DNA of 64,000 nt from Symbiodinium natans (lineage: Eukaryota > Sar > Dinophyceae > Suessiales > Symbiodiniaceae): the NCBI GenBank assembly GCA_905221605.1, contig CAJNDS010002191.1, positions 530,210 to 594,209 of the forward strand, given 5' to 3'. Both the position numbers and the translations under genes were made by a program. Of the stretch, positions 12,833-24,080 are shown piece by piece. A model generated the notes under the pieces. It made no database searches. It worked only from the letters and a program-made list of their open reading frames with translations, and was not told the DNA's origin. Numbering within the stretch: position 1 is the stretch's first letter; the number at the start of each line of letters is the position of its first letter.

Positions 12833-14487
12833 GCTTTGGGCCTTAGGGCAGCTGAGTCGGCAGTTGTGTGGTTTAGCTGGGAGGCGAGTCCATGCGGAAA
12901 ACCCCAATCTTCTAATTGCTCAAGAAGCCCCCCGCCCCCCCAAAAAAAGCTCAAAACATTCTTCCTTATAAGGGCAATATGGGGAGTTTTTTTGTTTTTT
13001 GGGGTTCTTAAGCAAATAGTAGCAATGCTCAGAAAAGCCGAATTACCCTTTGACTGGTTCAAGGGAGCGCCCTCCGAGTGTGAACACGAAAACAGATGCT
13101 ACACCCTGAGCCCTGAGCCATGAACCACACCGCCCCAAACCCTAAACCCTAAACCCTAAACCCTAGACCCTAAGCCCTAAGCCCGAAGCCTGGGAGAGCC
13201 CTAAATGCATCGAACATCTATCGCGAGTTCCCTGCGACAGGGCACGCTCCGTCCTCCTCCGGCCGGGCCATTCCGGTCCTTCACTTTCGGTTCTTCTTGG
13301 CTTTGGGCGGGTGCAGGGTTTGTAGGGCTTCGACTCTCAGCAGTATTCAGGGCTTACCTACATGGGCTACTCTACCCTAAAACCCCTTAAAAAGGCCCTG
13401 AAAAAGGGTTGGTTAGGGGATTATGAGGCCAAATAGCCCGTGCTGGTAAGGCTCCAGACCTGCCCACCTTCCGTAGGGGGCTTTGGAGGACATCGCAAGC
13501 CACCCAAACTAAACAAACCCCCCCAAACCTCTTTGCAACATGCTTCTGCTCACTCGTCCTGCGAGCAAGGCCAAACACAGGAGTGACTCACTGACTGACA
13601 ATGCTGCTCCCGAGCTGACCGTGGCACGAATCGACTCCGCAGACTACGTACCCAGACCCAACCATCACATGCTAGACTGGACAGCCTCCAAAGTGGCAGA
13701 TCCCTGCTAGAATGCACAAGCAGGCACAAAGAAGCCACCAACGCTGCGGACCACACGCGGGTCAGTGATGTTCCTGGTAACCATTTAGGCTCCTGAATCG
13801 TCCCATCTACTATGCAAACATGCTAAGACTCAGCCCAGATACTTTGTGTTGAAGGGGAAATAATTTAGTATGTTCTCAACAGGTGGAAGCCATTTTTCCG
13901 CCAGCTTGCTTGCCCCTCTTGCTTGAAGTTTGCTTGATGTAGAGGCTTCTTTCTCCTAAACCCTAAACCCTAAGCCCTAAGCCCTAAACCCTAAATTGCT
14001 GAACACTGAAGATGCTGGCCAAGGCTCAAAGGAGCCCCTGCGAATCTCCTGGTACCACGCCGAGGCCAGCCTGTAGGGATGAGGGTCACATCCTTCATTG
14101 CGCGCTGTGCCTTATGGCCCCTTTAGGTATTTGGTATCAGCCATTGGGAGGCAACCCTTACAGGCCTGTCATATGAGGGAAGATGTGGTCAAGATGCGGA
14201 TGCTTTTCAGACATGAACGTTTTAAAGTATGGCCAAAGCGGTACATGTCAATGGCCCAGGGTCTGAGACTCTTAGGACGTCTTAGGACGGGTCACGCCGT
14301 GCTGCGGCCGGGCGAACTCGGCCGCCTTGGAATGCGGAACGCATGGGACTTTAGATTGTCTGCAAAGTTTCGGGTTTTAGCAACATTAGAGTTTAGTATT
14401 TAGGGATTGGGCTTCGCGGCTCAGAGATTGGGAACGTCGACAAAATCGCTGTAGAAGATACCTCGTTCAAACATCCTTTCCTCCATG

Positions 14488-14576
14488 CGGGTTTCCGAAA
14501 TCATTGGGGTCCTTATTATGAGGAAATCCTACTATTTGGAACTCTATATTGGGGCCCTATTTTCGTAAACTCACCC
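14488..14576. mobile_element. family 2 foldback element, copy 5
   Basis: Left GCGGGTTTCCGAAATCATTG and right CCCTATTTTCGTAAACTC are inverted ends. The interior keeps GGGGTCCTTATTATGAGG and ATCCTACTATTTGG. Confidence 0.65.
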
Positions 14577-15307
14577 GGGAACTCTCCAAGCTTAGGCACA
14601 CTAGCCGCCAACCCCAAATTCATCACGGCGCGTGCGGGTATGAGAACACAATGGCCGAAAATCTGTTCACGCATGCGGGTATATATGTATCAAGGGGGTC
14701 ATACTCGGACCCCTAAGCATGTGCCCCTAAGAGGTTCCCATTCATATACTTCTCATCTGGCCCCCATCTGCCAGGAGCGGTCCCCAAACCCAAGGGTACA
14801 ACCTCAGGGGTCCCAGGTAGAGTCCCATGAATGTATACGGAAAAGAACAGCTGCTAAAGCTGTTCTAGGCTTCGCAAGCCACAACAAATCACAACAACAA
14901 AAGGATTCAACATGTCTTGAACCCTTGCAAAATCGTGTTTGAAGGTCCCATAGAAAACGCGGCACCGCAAGTCTTGTCAGACCATTGTGACAGTTGCGAG
15001 GGCTTGCAACAACCACACATGGTCATTTTGAAAAATTGTGTGCGCCCCACACCCCCTCAGAAACCCCCCAAAACTGTACGGCCGAAAGGATTTTAGGCGC
15101 CTGCCTTGCACGGGATCATGTGCGGCGCTTGACTTGCGCGCTTCTTCAGCAAACCACAGAAGCCGCCAGAAGCTACTGTGGATTCTTCAGAACCCTGTAA
15201 CGCCTCATCATATTTCAGTCACCTCAGAAGTGTTCATGGCACACATTTATACGCAGGACTCCTTGCATCACTTCGACTCAGCAACTGATGATTTAGGATG
15301 GGGTTCA

Positions 15308-15369
15308 CCCTAAACCCTAAACCCTAAACCCTAAACCCTAAACCCTAAACCCTAAACCCTAAACCCTCA
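15308..15369 (-). repeat. interstitial telomere array (CCCTAAA), nearly perfect
   Basis: About eight and a half exact CCCTAAA units, the cleanest array in the window. It lies 120 bp from an array of opposite orientation at 15487-15526. Confidence 0.95.
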
Positions 15370-15486
15370 ACCAACTGAGCGTGTTGTCACGGCCAGCGGG
15401 CGGCGACGCGCTGCCAACCGAAACCAGCGACGCAGCCCTGCTCAGGCGACCTGGCTCGGCGTGGGAGTTCGACTGAACCATAAGGG

Positions 15487-15526
15487 GGTTTAGGGTTTAG
15501 GGTTTAGGGTTTAGGGTTTAGGGTTT
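15487..15526 (+). repeat. interstitial telomere array (TTTAGGG)
   Basis: Five to six exact TTTAGGG units in opposite orientation to the array at 15308-15369. The last unit runs into the family 2 copy that follows. Confidence 0.9.
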
Positions 15527-15622
15527 CCGAAGTTAGGGGTCCCTTATTGGGGTCCTTATTTTTAAGGGGGTCCTACTATTTGGGGGTTTATATTAGGGGT
15601 CCCTTGTTTCCGTAAACCCCCC
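15521..15622. mobile_element. family 2 foldback element, copy 6
   Basis: Left GGGTTTCCGAAGTTAGGGG and right CCCTTGTTTCCGTAAACCCC. The interior has GGGGTCCTTATTTTTAAGG and GGTCCTACTATTTGGGGG. This is one of the best-preserved copies and abuts a telomere array. Confidence 0.7.
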
Positions 15623-17498
15623 AAAGGAAGTCATCCAGCCCTCAGCTAGAGCAACCTCCGAATCCAGCCCTGAAGCAATGTGACCTGAAACCACGAGATT
15701 TTCATGCACGAATCTGCAATATAGGTCGGCTCAATATTGCGAAACGTCTAGCAGATGTATCCGTGTCAATATGTTTTTAGATTCTAAGAACAAGGTTGGC
15801 ATGCCATGGGCCTCTTAAGGGCTCGGGGTTGCTACGCACAAGAGGCGCCCAAGAAAATTCTGAGTGTTCCAAGGCCCAGGATTGACTTGGGGGGGGGGGG
15901 GGGGGAATCAGGGGCTCCTGGAAGCCCCGAAGCCTTAAACCCGAAAGGGCTGAGCCCTAAACCCCCTTAAGGTAAACATCGGGGCTGCCGCAGGATGGCG
16001 AAACCAAAGTCCCAAGGCTTCCGTATCTCATATACCACTATATCTGCTAAAATCGAAGGTAATAATCCCTACATCGCCCTTGTAAGGAAGATATCTTTTT
16101 TGTAGTTTTGGGGGGAGCCTAGGTAAATGCCGGCACGATCTCGGAAGCTCTGCAAGTTAACAGGACAACAGACCCATTCGACGAAAGGAGTCCCCTTTTT
16201 TTTTTGCCACCCCCTTCTGGGATCTGAACTCTATAGGGTTTAGGGTTCTCCCAGGCCCCATATTTTGTCTTTCTTGGCGGTCTTGTGGGTGTACACAGAC
16301 GCCCCAGTACCCAAAGGGGAGCCCTTGTAACGCTCAACCCTAACCCTAAGCCCTACACCCGAAGTGTAAGGGAATCTCTTCTCTGAAGCCAAGGAAGGGC
16401 TCCTACAGGCTCCCTCAAGGCCCAGGATCTACGACTTAGCAGCTGGGGGAGGGTTCAGGGTTTCCGTTGTTGATTTTTTTGCCACCCGCCTAACTGATGA
16501 CATTTCGGGAAAATGCTGTTCTCCCTAAGCCCTACACCCTATAAACCCTAAACCACCCAAAAGTTTCAGGGATTCGGGGGGTGGACCTCCGTGCCCCTGA
16601 ATTAGGCTCCAAGACTCAACGCGCCTGGATCAGGTCTGGGCAAGGCTTTGGCCTGAGGATGCCCCAGGCCCGCCCCAAAAGCCGGGTTCGGGCTTCGAAG
16701 CCCTAAACCCTAAACTTTAAACCCTAAACCCTTTTTGAAGCTGGACTTGCTGACTGCCAGCCCGAAACCCTAAACCCTAAACCCCAAACCCCAAACCCCA
16801 AACCCCAAACCCCAAACCCTACCATCCAGAATGGCAAATGAGGTTTAGGGGTTCGGAGTTCCCATGAAAACCTCGGGGCTGAACATGCCTCAATTCCACG
16901 CCGCACTTGTCGGCTGCGATCGGAGAGCAGATGGTGCCGTACAGATTTATTGTTACTACTGCTACTACTACTATGATGTTTAATAGGCTTTTGTTGTTAG
17001 GGTTTTTAGAATTTGTGTTCAGGATTTCAGGATGTCTTTTGTTCGTTTGGGCGTATGAGAGGGATCCTACCCCCAAAAGGGAACGAGGGCGCTCCAGCGG
17101 GCGTCCTAGACTTCGATTTCACCCACAATAGCACTCAAGCTGACACACTCAACCCGCAACCATCACAAGATGGAACAGGGCTTTGTTGGGCACCACTCCA
17201 TTTTTGAGGGCAATGTTGCAGCTTACTCGAGGCAAGCCCTGCAGCCGAGGGTGGGGCGAGGGCTGGCGCGAAGTTCCCTTCCTCCATGCGCCAGTCCTTG
17301 GGCTTAGGGAGCCTTTAGGACACTTCAGGGCTTAAGGGCTTTAGGGTTTAGGATTTGGGGGGGGGGGGGGGGGGGCTTTGGGTAGGTGGGTTTGAAGCCT
17401 CAGAGCTCCTAAGTGCGCTAGCCAGGGGAGGCCAAAGCCCCCAAAAAGATTGCACCCTGAAGGCCTGATTTTGAGCAGGTGCCTGCCCAGAACCCTAT

Positions 17499-17570
17499 GG
17501 GGGTTTCCGAAATCAGGGGCACCTTAGGGAGTCCTACTATTTGGGGATCTATATTTGGATTCCGCCCCTT
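17499..17570. mobile_element. family 2 foldback element, copy 7 (right end decayed)
   Basis: Begins GGGGGTTTCCGAAATCAGGG and keeps GTCCTACTATTTGGGGATCT. The right inverted end is not recognisable. Confidence 0.5.
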
Positions 17571-17836
17571 CTATAGGCCCCTGAGGATCCAAGGCTTCAA
17601 AACTTCAGAGGGGAGCATCCACTCAAACGGCGCCATTGCGGCTGAAGGCCGGACGAGTGGACCCCTGTAGGCCACGCAAATCCCTTCGACAATTGGGCAG
17701 TTGCCCTGGCTAGACCTGTGACGCGCGCCCAACTAGCCTGCCCAGGGATGCCCACTCGTGAACTTCAGGGATGCAGGATGATGTAGGGCCTTTCAGACTC
17801 AGACACAATGAGCTGAAATTTGGTGAAGTTTGGGAG

Positions 17837-17935
17837 TTAGGGATGTTCCCCCCTTTTACTAAGATTCTCTAATAGGGATTATAGTACCCAAGTAGAAACC
17901 CAACTAAGCAGCGGTTAGTATAAGGGGGAACATTG
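17837..17935. mobile_element. family 1 foldback element, copy 2
   Basis: TTAGGGATGTTCCCCCCTTT at the left and GGTTAGTATAAGGGGGAACA at the right are inverted ends. The middle has AATAGGGATTATAGTACCC. No clear target duplication remains. Confidence 0.6.
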
Positions 17936-18311
17936 AATTTCTGCTGTTTGAATGCCAAGCAGCAGAGGCCGAGTTGGACTGCAGACTCAAGAGCGACTGA
18001 TCTGCCTGACTCTCCTCCTCGGAGGGGCTGAAGGGAAAGTGGCCAAGGACATGGAGATTATGGCGTGGAGCCTCGCTCTATCGACTTAAGCTTGTATAAG
18101 TTCTAAGGATGCATAAACTAAGAAGTTGGGTGGGGTGCTTAAGCTTGTGGGGATGTTCCTTTCGATGCGCGGATCGTTGCTTGACTGGTCTGCGCTGCCG
18201 CTTTCATTCTGACCCTCCTGCCTGCCTGCAGTGGTTCGAGCTATGCACTGTGCCTTAAATTCTGGAACCCTAAACCCTAAACCCCCTTAAACCTTTACGC
18301 CCAGGCCCCGC

Positions 18312-18728
18312 TCAACATTTCAGGAAGCCTGAAGAATACCGCGCTCCCCCAACACAAGCACAGCATGTGCTTAGTGGAACCCGAGATTTTGGCCAAAACA
18401 AGTCCCCAAGCCTGAACAACTTAGGGGAACCTAGGCCATCAGTATGCTCTTTCGACTTCGGGAAGTCTACGCAACAATTACAATTACTGCATGTCTCCAT
18501 TGGAACGTGCAGTAAATATCGATTGCCTTGGGCATCCGACGCGGATTCCAGGTACATTTTCCACGTGTGAGCTTGCAAACCTCCACAATCCATTAATAGC
18601 CTTTTTCCGAGCGCAGCCCCACATTCATCAACCGAACGAACTCTTCCGAGCAGCTTGTAAAGGTACCACCGTTCCGTGCATGCTTTCCGGCTCTTAAACG
18701 ACCAAACCCATTCAGAGGGGTGCCCCAC
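18312..18728 (-). CDS. hypothetical ORF, 138 codons
   Basis: A single minus-strand open frame of 138 codons, long for this AT/GC-mixed repeat-rich area. It includes the protein-like segments CTERWYLYKLLGRVRSVDE and LESASDAQGNRYLLHVPME and is cysteine-rich towards its end. No family is recognised. Its 5' end lies about 90 bp from a foldback element. It may be a remnant exon rather than a whole gene. Confidence 0.25.
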   Translation of the reverse strand: MGHPSEWVWSFKSRKACTERWYLYKLLGRVRSVDECGAALGKRLLMDCGGLQAHTWKMYLESASDAQGNRYLLHVPMETCSNCNCCVDFPKSKEHTDGLGSPKLFRLGDLFWPKSRVPLSTCCACVGGARYSSGFLKC

Positions 18729-18818
18729 TTTCCATGAGTATCACAATCTGCCAGCTTCCCTTTTTGAACCAAAAAGATCCCTCTTGGGTGTAGGGCTTAG
18801 GGGCTTAAACCCTAAACC

Positions 18819-18909
18819 TTGGGATGTTCACCCTTATACTAACAGTCCTTCATAGGGATTCTATTATAATCCCTATTCAGGACTGTTACTAGAAGGGGGG
18901 ACATCCCAA
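18819..18909. mobile_element. family 1 foldback element, copy 3, with exact 8-bp target duplication
   Basis: Starts TTGGGATGTTCACCCTTA and ends GGGGGGACATCCCAA, and the two halves pair almost throughout. CCTAAACC lies immediately on both sides (18811-18818 and 18910-18917). The target was a telomere-like heptamer. Confidence 0.8.
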
Positions 18910-19207
18910 CCTAAACCCCTGCAAGCGATGCCCCGAGGATGGCAGCCGCGAGGCATTGGTTTTCGCTTTGCTGCGCGGCGACTTGTCAGGAACCGTCAAC
19001 CTCGGGAGGTGAACGCTGAGTTGGAGGGGGCTCATAGGGTCATAGGGTTTAGGGTTCAGGGTTTGGGGAGTTTAGGGATCTAGAATCTAGATGCACGTTT
19101 TTCTGCAGGGCCTCGGCGCGCATCCCTGAAGAACCCAAAGCCCGAGCGGAGCTGATCGGACGCTCGGAAGAGACTCTGGAGCTCAACAATGGTTTAGGGT
19201 TTTTGCC

Positions 19208-19312
19208 TTGGGATGTTCACCCTTCATTCTACTAACAGACCGAAATACGGATTAGAGTACGCCCTAGGATAATCCCTATTAAGAACTGTTCGTAGAAGGG
19301 GAAACATCCTAG
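19208..19312. mobile_element. family 1 foldback element, copy 4
   Basis: Starts TTGGGATGTTCACCCTTC and ends GAAGGGGAAACATCCTAG. The flanks TTTTTGCC and TTTTTAGC are a decayed 8-bp duplication. Confidence 0.7.
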
Positions 19313-19436
19313 TTTTTAGCCATTTGCCTTGCAACCTCACCACTGCCGAGATGAAAACGTGCACGCGAGAAAGTCCTTGAGATCTGCCGGTCAACAGATT
19401 GCCTTCAGTACCGCGCCTGGCAACTACAGCTCCTCG

Positions 19437-19748
19437 CTAGACAACAATCGTAGAAACTGCTGACGTTGCCCGAAGATCGAAACATGACCGAAATCTTGGG
19501 ATGTTCCCCATTATATTAACAGTCCGACTATAGTACCCCTTACTATAATCCCTATGAAGGACTCTTCTACCTATACTATAGTACCCCCTATTCTCACCCC
19601 TCTTAAAGGCTCTTACTAGAAGGGAGAACATCCCAAACCGAAATCTGGGACCGGAAGCTGCTGCTGCGACGGGCGCTTCCGCAGCGGTACTGCCACGACC
19701 TCCGGTGCTGAGGCGCTCGGGAGCCTCAGGCGCGAATTTTAAAAACAA
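19437..19748 (-). CDS. hypothetical ORF carrying an in-frame foldback element
   Basis: A minus-strand frame of 103 codons. The N-terminal part (APEAPERLSTGGRGSTAAEA) and C-terminal part (SCFDLRATSAVSTIVV) flank a family 1 element (19496-19636). Element plus one 9-bp duplication is 150 bp, exactly 50 codons, and contains no stop in this frame. Without it the frame would join through PRFR. There is no family match, and whether the ORF is expressed is unknown. Confidence 0.25.
   Translation of the reverse strand: MFLKFAPEAPERLSTGGRGSTAAEAPVAAAASGPRFRFGMFSLLVRAFKRGENRGYYSIGRRVLHRDYSKGYYSRTVNIMGNIPRFRSCFDLRATSAVSTIVV
19496..19636. mobile_element. family 1 foldback element, copy 5 (enlarged), 9-bp target duplication
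   Basis: Starts TTGGGATGTTCCCCATTA and ends AGAAGGGAGAACATCCCAA. ACCGAAATC occurs directly before (19487-19495) and directly after (19637-19645). At 141 bp it is about 40 bp longer than its relatives, because an inner block (ACTATAGTACCCC) is partly repeated. Confidence 0.85.
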
Positions 19749-19847
19749 TTGGGCTGTTCCTCCTTATACTAATATAGTCCTTAGGAGGGATTATAATAGG
19801 GGGGTACTATAGAAATCTATAGAATCCCTATTAAGGACTGCTAGTAG
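19749..19847. mobile_element. family 1 foldback element, copy 6 (right end lost)
   Basis: Starts TTGGGCTGTTCCTCCTTATA, keeps GGGATTATAATAGGGGGG and CCCTATTAAGGACTGCTAGT, then loses similarity before the expected AACATCCCAA end. Confidence 0.55.
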
Positions 19848-19927
19848 CTCTTGCCAAGCACTCCTGAGGCGTCACATGCCAATATCACGACCTGGGGGAT
19901 CCTGGCTGGCAGGAACACAAGACCAAG

Positions 19928-20047
19928 CTGGGTTTAGGGTTTATAGGGTTTATAGGGTTTATAGGGTTCATAGGGTTCATAGGGTTTATAGGGTTCATAG
20001 GGTTTAGGGTTTACAGGGTTTATAGAGTTTATAGGGTTTAGGGTTCA
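19928..20047 (+). repeat. variant telomere-like array (TTTATAGGG)
   Basis: Tandem nonamers TTTATAGGG and TTCATAGGG mixed with TTTAGGG and TTTACAGGG. The mirror variant CCCTATAAA recurs at 27395-27436, so the extra AT is a heritable variant and not random decay. Confidence 0.85.
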
Positions 20048-23000
20048 GCTACAGGAGCCCCCCCCAGTCAAAGACAAGCTGAGAAGCCGTTGGGCGAGGT
20101 CCTGCAGGAGCTGCTGCTGTTGCTGTGAGAATACCTCCAGGCGGCGGGGGTAGCGATACCTTCTCGGGTGCTTCATCCCCATGAGTGAGGTCTCGGGTTC
20201 AAGCAGCCTTAGGTGGGCAGCAATGTGTTCCCAGAAGTGGTACCTCAGGAGGAAGAACTAGAACTGAGGGGCCTAGGCCTTACAAGTTCGCAACCGGCCT
20301 CAAACTTTGCAAGCAGCAGATCGAGTTTGTGCTCCACGCCCCCGTCGACGTCTTCCTCCACCCCGCACCCTGATATCTCAACGTCTCTCAACTCTCTCTC
20401 TCTCTCTCTCTCTCTCTCCCACACGCATAACCCCCCCGAAGGGAGGCTACCCCCAAGTCTCTCTCTCTCTCTCTCGCTCCTCTGTGCTCAGGTCCCTAGG
20501 CCCTAAACCCTAAACCCTAAAGGTCTCCTAGACTCTCGTCATCCCCAAACCCATGTTTGGGACGGCTTCGGAGGTTGCTGCTTGTGACTTCATGGGGCGC
20601 TGCCATAGACCAGACGAGCCACAGCGCAACCCTAATCTGGAGGACCCTGCTTACATAAAAACCGGGTTTCAGTTGCAGGGTAGCTGCCCTTGGGCGCATG
20701 GAAAGAAGCCGGTGTGGAAGCTTGAGTCTGCGGCGCTTCGCTGCTGTGCTGTTTTTTGCAGGGCGCCGGGTGCAGATGAGACACGGAGTTCGGTGTCATA
20801 CGCCAGGCTGTATGCACGCCAGTGCATAAGCACATGGAACGCATGCCGAGCACTTCGCGAGCCGTAGAAATCTGCAAGTAGGCAGGTGCAGGACAAAAGC
20901 TGCAAAGGACACATCCTCAACCCATAATTCATAAGCCCTTGTTTGAACCCAGTCTCGGACAAGCCCTAAGCCCTAAGAGCCCTAAACTTTCCTAAGCCCG
21001 AAAGAGCTTAAACATACCGAGCTGTTCAAGTTGGCACCCTCTGGTCCTGGGTTCTGGGCACCCCCTGGTCCAGGGTTGCGGCGCCAGGGTCCTGGGTTCC
21101 GGCCCCCTGGCTGGACATTGCCGCATCCATGGCAACTAGGACGGAACCGCTGCCACTACGGCTTGGTCTGATCTCGGCCTAAGTCTACTTCGGGAGGCTT
21201 GTGGAGGTAGTGGGGCCCTTGTTGTTTTTGTGTGTTTTTTTTGGTTGCTGCGGGCCCCGCATGGCCCTGCCAACACGAAATTCTGGCAGCTCAGCCTGTT
21301 GTGATTTCTTTAAACCCATGATCAGCAAACTGAGCCAAAGCATCCATGCACACCGCCATGGCATCTCAAGCACAGTTGAACGGTGCGTGCCCTCTCCCTC
21401 TCCCCGCTCTCGAGATAGTTGGGTCCTTACATTTCGGCATTGCACCATACATCCTGAGACGCTGTTCGGCAACGTCTGAGGTCTATGCTTATGAAACAGA
21501 AGATCTTGCACAAAGCACCCCTGAATCCCCCGGATTCACAGCCCGCTTAAAAACGAATTGATGATCACAGGATCTACTCTGGATTCCGAAGAACAAGAGT
21601 ACACCGTAGCCAAGTCCATGCATATTACATCCAACAAACCCAAAGCCGCCCCCGCCGCTGCATACCCACTCTTGGCCTGACATGGACGAAGGCAGCGTCT
21701 CCTTGTTTTGAAAGGGAGCATAGTGCAAAGACTCCTGGTTTGGGCTGTCTACACCGGAGTTCCAAGCCTCTCCCGTGGTGCGGCTTTGGGATCAAAGCGT
21801 CTTCAGAGTAGCCCCAGCAACCCTCAACGCAGGCCATGATTACCTCACGCGAGTGCTCCGTAAGCACGAGCCCGCGTGAAGTCCGACATCAATTTTTTGG
21901 GTTGGGGTGTTTGGTGACTCATTGGTGACTCCGCCAAGCTGCAAGGGCGACAATATCGGCCACCACATTTCGGTCCTGCAGTCGAATTGCGTTCGGGCCA
22001 ACTCGGCCATCATGCCTTCTTAACTTCTGGCAAACTTATGGCACCTTCAATGCTGGTGCCAGGCGAGGTAAGGCCCTCCCCGAGACCCTTACATTCGCCC
22101 CAAACCAAGCCTCTTTCCAGCCATCTCCGTCCCAGACTCGCCACATCTGCTCCAAATCGGTGCCTCTCCGATCTCTTTTGTTCTTTCTGCTTGGGGATCA
22201 GGGTGGCCGTGCTCTACAGTAAAAGGTGGTCTTGACCCAGACCTAAACTCTCTCCCAAGTGGAATGTCAATCCAAGGTTGCTGGCTCTGGGTTTCTTTTG
22301 ATTAGAACGAAAGGGCATTTTGGGCAGCTTCATATATTCGAGTTGCATAGGGGGGGGGGGGGGTTGGGGTTGGAACATTGGTATTGGTAATTGTGAGGCC
22401 CCTGTGTTGCAGCCCGAGCCCAGCAGTTCCTCAAGCCTGAACCCTGAACACCCAAAGCCAAGCAAAGCCCTCGATGCTAAAATTTGTTTTCGTTTCTTTT
22501 TTGTTTTGCCGCTTAGCTTTATTTAGCTGACCCCTTATGGAGACACTCTGCAGGGAGCAGTGCCAGGCAACGGTGAGATAACATTTTGGGCCCTCCCCTC
22601 CTCCACTAGTCATCCTGAAAGGCCCCGTTTGATAAGAGTTTCGGGTATTTCGGGTTAACCCTAAACATAAACCCTTCTTCCTGCATAAGAGCGTAGAGCG
22701 CCTAAACGCCCTGTAGAACCTTCCCCCCTGTCCCACCCTTTATCGGACTCAGGCGGGCCTTCGCCTACCGGCCCGCAATCTGCGATGATCCTCGGGGTAT
22801 TTAGGCGGAGGTTGGAGGGCTTTAGGGGCACACAGGGCTTTGGGGTCAGGTTCGTGAGTTTTGGGACTTGCGGATTTAAGACTTCGGGTTCATAGGGCTC
22901 AAGAACTTTGGGACTTAAGGGTTGGTCGAATTGGGACCTGGTCTTCATATGGTGCTCTTAGGCACAGTGAGGGGAAGGGAAAACATGCAATGGAACACTC

Positions 23001-23065
23001 TCAGACTTGAGCCGCATGTGGATGCCTGCGGGTTTGGGGGGTCTAACTTCGGGTGCAGATGGCAA

Positions 23066-23170
23066 TTGGGATGTTCCCCCTTAGACTAACCGTCCTTTAA
23101 TAGAGGGATTAGAACAGGGTGTACTATCATGCCGACTAAGGACTGTTAGTATAAGGGGGGAACATCCCAA
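23066..23170. mobile_element. family 1 foldback element, copy 7
   Basis: Starts TTGGGATGTTCCCCCTTA and ends TAAGGGGGGAACATCCCAA, a near-perfect hairpin. The flanks GATGGCAA and GATAGCAG are a decayed 8-bp target duplication. Confidence 0.8.
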
Positions 23171-23758
23171 GATAGCAGCCTGAAAAAGCAGCCATGCATC
23201 GAGCCAGTTGCGTCGGAGGAGTCGCTGATGATGAAGGCATCCGTCTGAGGCACCTGCTTTGCTGGGCACATGACTGGCAACTCTTGTGAACGGACAGCTC
23301 CCGGGCCGATAAGGAACCCTTAAACCCTAAACCTTGAAACCCAAAACCCTAAACCGGCTGGGTGTTCAAGACTTAACCAGGAAGCCTCAACCTGTGTGTC
23401 TGAACCCCAAAAGGCCAGGACAAAACACGATCTGCGACGGTTCCCCCGATGCAGATGAGCCACATAGTACCTAAGTGATCTGAGGGGATTTCAGGTTTGC
23501 AGGGCTGCAGGTTTCCAAGAAGTGAGTTGGGTCTCATGGCTTCTAGCTTGGTGGGCTTGGGCGGTGCAGGATTGACAGATTCAAAACTTTCGTTACCCCT
23601 AATGAACCCGAGAAGGCCATCAGAACTTAACCTTCTGTTACTTCTGCTTTTGATCAACAGCTCTCATAGGCTACCAAGCCGCAAAAAAACCTTGAACCCG
23701 TATTGTACTGTAATGCGCAAAAAGTTCTGCAACCTCTATAGCCCGTAAACCGTATCAG

Positions 23759-23822
<64 letters not shown>
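23759..23822. repeat. poly-C tract of 64 bases
   Basis: An uninterrupted run of 64 C. Much shorter C or G runs (12-18) occur elsewhere (15891, 17357, 22350, 59766). The exact length may reflect assembly of a hard-to-sequence tract. Confidence 0.9.
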
Positions 23823-23824
<2 letters not shown>

Positions 23825-24080
23825 AGCCGTAAACCCAATCATTGGGCCAACTCAGGTCCGAGGGCAGGAAGAGCCGCAAGAGCTGCGGCGAGGGTGCGTC
23901 AGCAACCTGACAGGGACCTAAGCTCTAAAGCCTCTAAACCCCCAGACACTTAAAAACATAAGCCTAATATAGTCGCGACACCCTGAACACTAAACCGGAA
24001 GGTGAGGATTCTTCTGGTCTTCTTATTGCGTATCTTAGATGTTATTAAAACTTGTAGTACTCTCGGCTTTAGGATTTGGG

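Larger units (their letters stand above)
9036..18311. other. telomere-repeat-rich intergenic stretch
   Basis: No convincing gene. It holds several interstitial telomere arrays in both orientations, TA microsatellites (about 9488-9546 and 11552-11572), four family 2 copies, family 1 copies at 11700-11759 and 17837-17935, and homopolymer G runs near 15891 and 17357. Many open frames here simply translate the heptamer repeat. Confidence 0.5.
20048..24080. other. intergenic stretch with possible exon fragments
   Basis: Holds CT microsatellites (20391-20428, 20457-20476), a family 1 copy (23066-23170), the poly-C tract and scattered heptamers. Coding-like but unassignable frames overlap on both strands at 20553-20962 and 21185-21867. 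Strand could not be decided, so no gene is called. Confidence 0.4.

Noticed and set aside
20553-20962. Protein-like frames on both strands
   Set aside because: Neither strand has splice or family support and they overlap completely, so no gene was called.
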